Below are positions 63,565-64,000 of a DNA stretch of 64,000 nucleotides, one piece after another. Under the pieces are notes generated by a model. It saw only the letters and a list, made by a program, of their open reading frames with translations. It made no database searches and had not been told where the DNA came from. Position 1 is the first letter of the stretch, and each line of letters opens with the position of its first letter. Both the position numbers and the translations under genes were made by a program. Source of the DNA: Pithys albifrons albifrons (Eukaryota; Chordata; Aves; Passeriformes; Thamnophilidae); the NCBI RefSeq assembly GCF_047495875.1, contig NC_092466.1, positions 13,698,561 to 13,762,560 on the forward strand, read 5' to 3'.

Positions 63565-63733
63565 CAGATGGTTGCCCAGAGAGGTTGTGAAGTCTCCATT
63601 CTTGGAGAAATCAAAACTAAACTGTATGTGGACCTGAGTAACCTAGTTTAGCTGACCCCTGCTTTGAGCAGGAGCTTGAACCAGATGATCTCCAGAGGCC
63701 CCTCCCAACTTCAACCATGCCACGATCCTGTGT
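63565..63733 (+). mobile_element. CR1 LINE, truncated 3' end
   Basis: GTTGCCCAGAGAGGTTGTGA, AGTCTCCATTCTTGGAGAAA, a GACCCCTGCTTTGAGCAGGA block, then CCAGATGATCTCCAGAGGCC and CCTCCCAACTTCAACCATGC, and a CACGATCCTGTG end. This matches the CR1 3' end closely in order and spacing. It is 5'-truncated and non-coding. Confidence 0.88.
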
Positions 63734-64000
63734 TGATCTGCCAATTTCTAGGAGCACAGAAGCACTCGAGATGGATCTTTTGAAGTGTTAATTCATCCCA
63801 AAGGCAAGAATCTTCTCTGCTATCTTGACAGTGAGAGAAATCAATTTATAAGACATTATTATACTTAAAATCAGTGTGCCATAACCACACCATCTCCCCA
63901 GGAAAGTAGAACAGGTATGGCTGATATTTCTATTGAATATAAAACAGTCTATATTTTAAAACATGTCATCAACAGAGTAGACTTATTTGTAACATCTGGA

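Larger units (their letters stand above)
59900..64000. other. DNA downstream of CALHM2, non-coding
   Basis: It starts with the presumed CALHM2 3' UTR. The first canonical AATAAA I found after the stop is at 61399-61404, which would mean a 3' UTR of about 1.5 kb; a non-canonical signal nearer the stop is also possible. Other content is an AT/AC microsatellite near 60800, a weak MIR-like piece at 63290 and a CR1 at 63565. No exon of PDCD11, the convergent neighbour of CALHM2 in mammals, was recognised on the minus strand. Confidence 0.55.

Overview
This window looks like vertebrate nuclear DNA, most probably from a bird. It is AT-rich with long non-coding stretches and one CpG island. Its genes are split by GT-AG introns. 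Several CR1 LINE 3' ends carry the typical avian ending (TATTCTATGATT-like or CAGAGGYCCCTYCCAAC-like). A candidate LTR on the minus strand starts like the TGTCCT... LTRs known from passerines, which hints at a songbird, but that is inference.

Layout. Positions 1-25165 are, by inference, part of the large first intron of NEURL1 on the minus strand. No coding exon was recognised there; it holds old repeats and a candidate LTR at 8330-9032. The first coding exon of NEURL1 lies at 25250-25166 (minus) inside a CpG island. Its 28 codons start with a myristoylation-type N-terminus and end at a phase-1 GT donor. Positions 25.6-43.9 kb are intergenic, with a CR1, a (TG)n tract and small simple repeats. 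Three calcium homeostasis modulator genes follow in a head-to-tail cluster on the plus strand: CALHM3 (43893-46415, three coding exons), CALHM1 (50876-53286, two coding exons) and CALHM2 (58856-59899, two coding exons). The last 4.1 kb is non-coding, with a good CR1 3' end at 63565-63733.

How the genes relate. CALHM1 and CALHM3 are known to form the voltage-gated, ATP-permeable channel of type II taste cells. CALHM2 is a related large-pore channel. All three show the family CxC motif and later loop cysteines, and all have an intron directly after the SQ that precedes the fourth membrane helix. CALHM3 has one more intron. The order NEURL1(-) / CALHM3(+) / CALHM1(+) / CALHM2(+) is the mirror image of the mammalian order as I recall it, so the locus is conserved. 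I found no sign of a wholly new system. The points most worth a second look are the unusually similar N-terminal halves of CALHM1 and CALHM3, an upstream ATG overlapping the NEURL1 start, and degenerate minisatellite-like DNA against the NEURL1 donor site.
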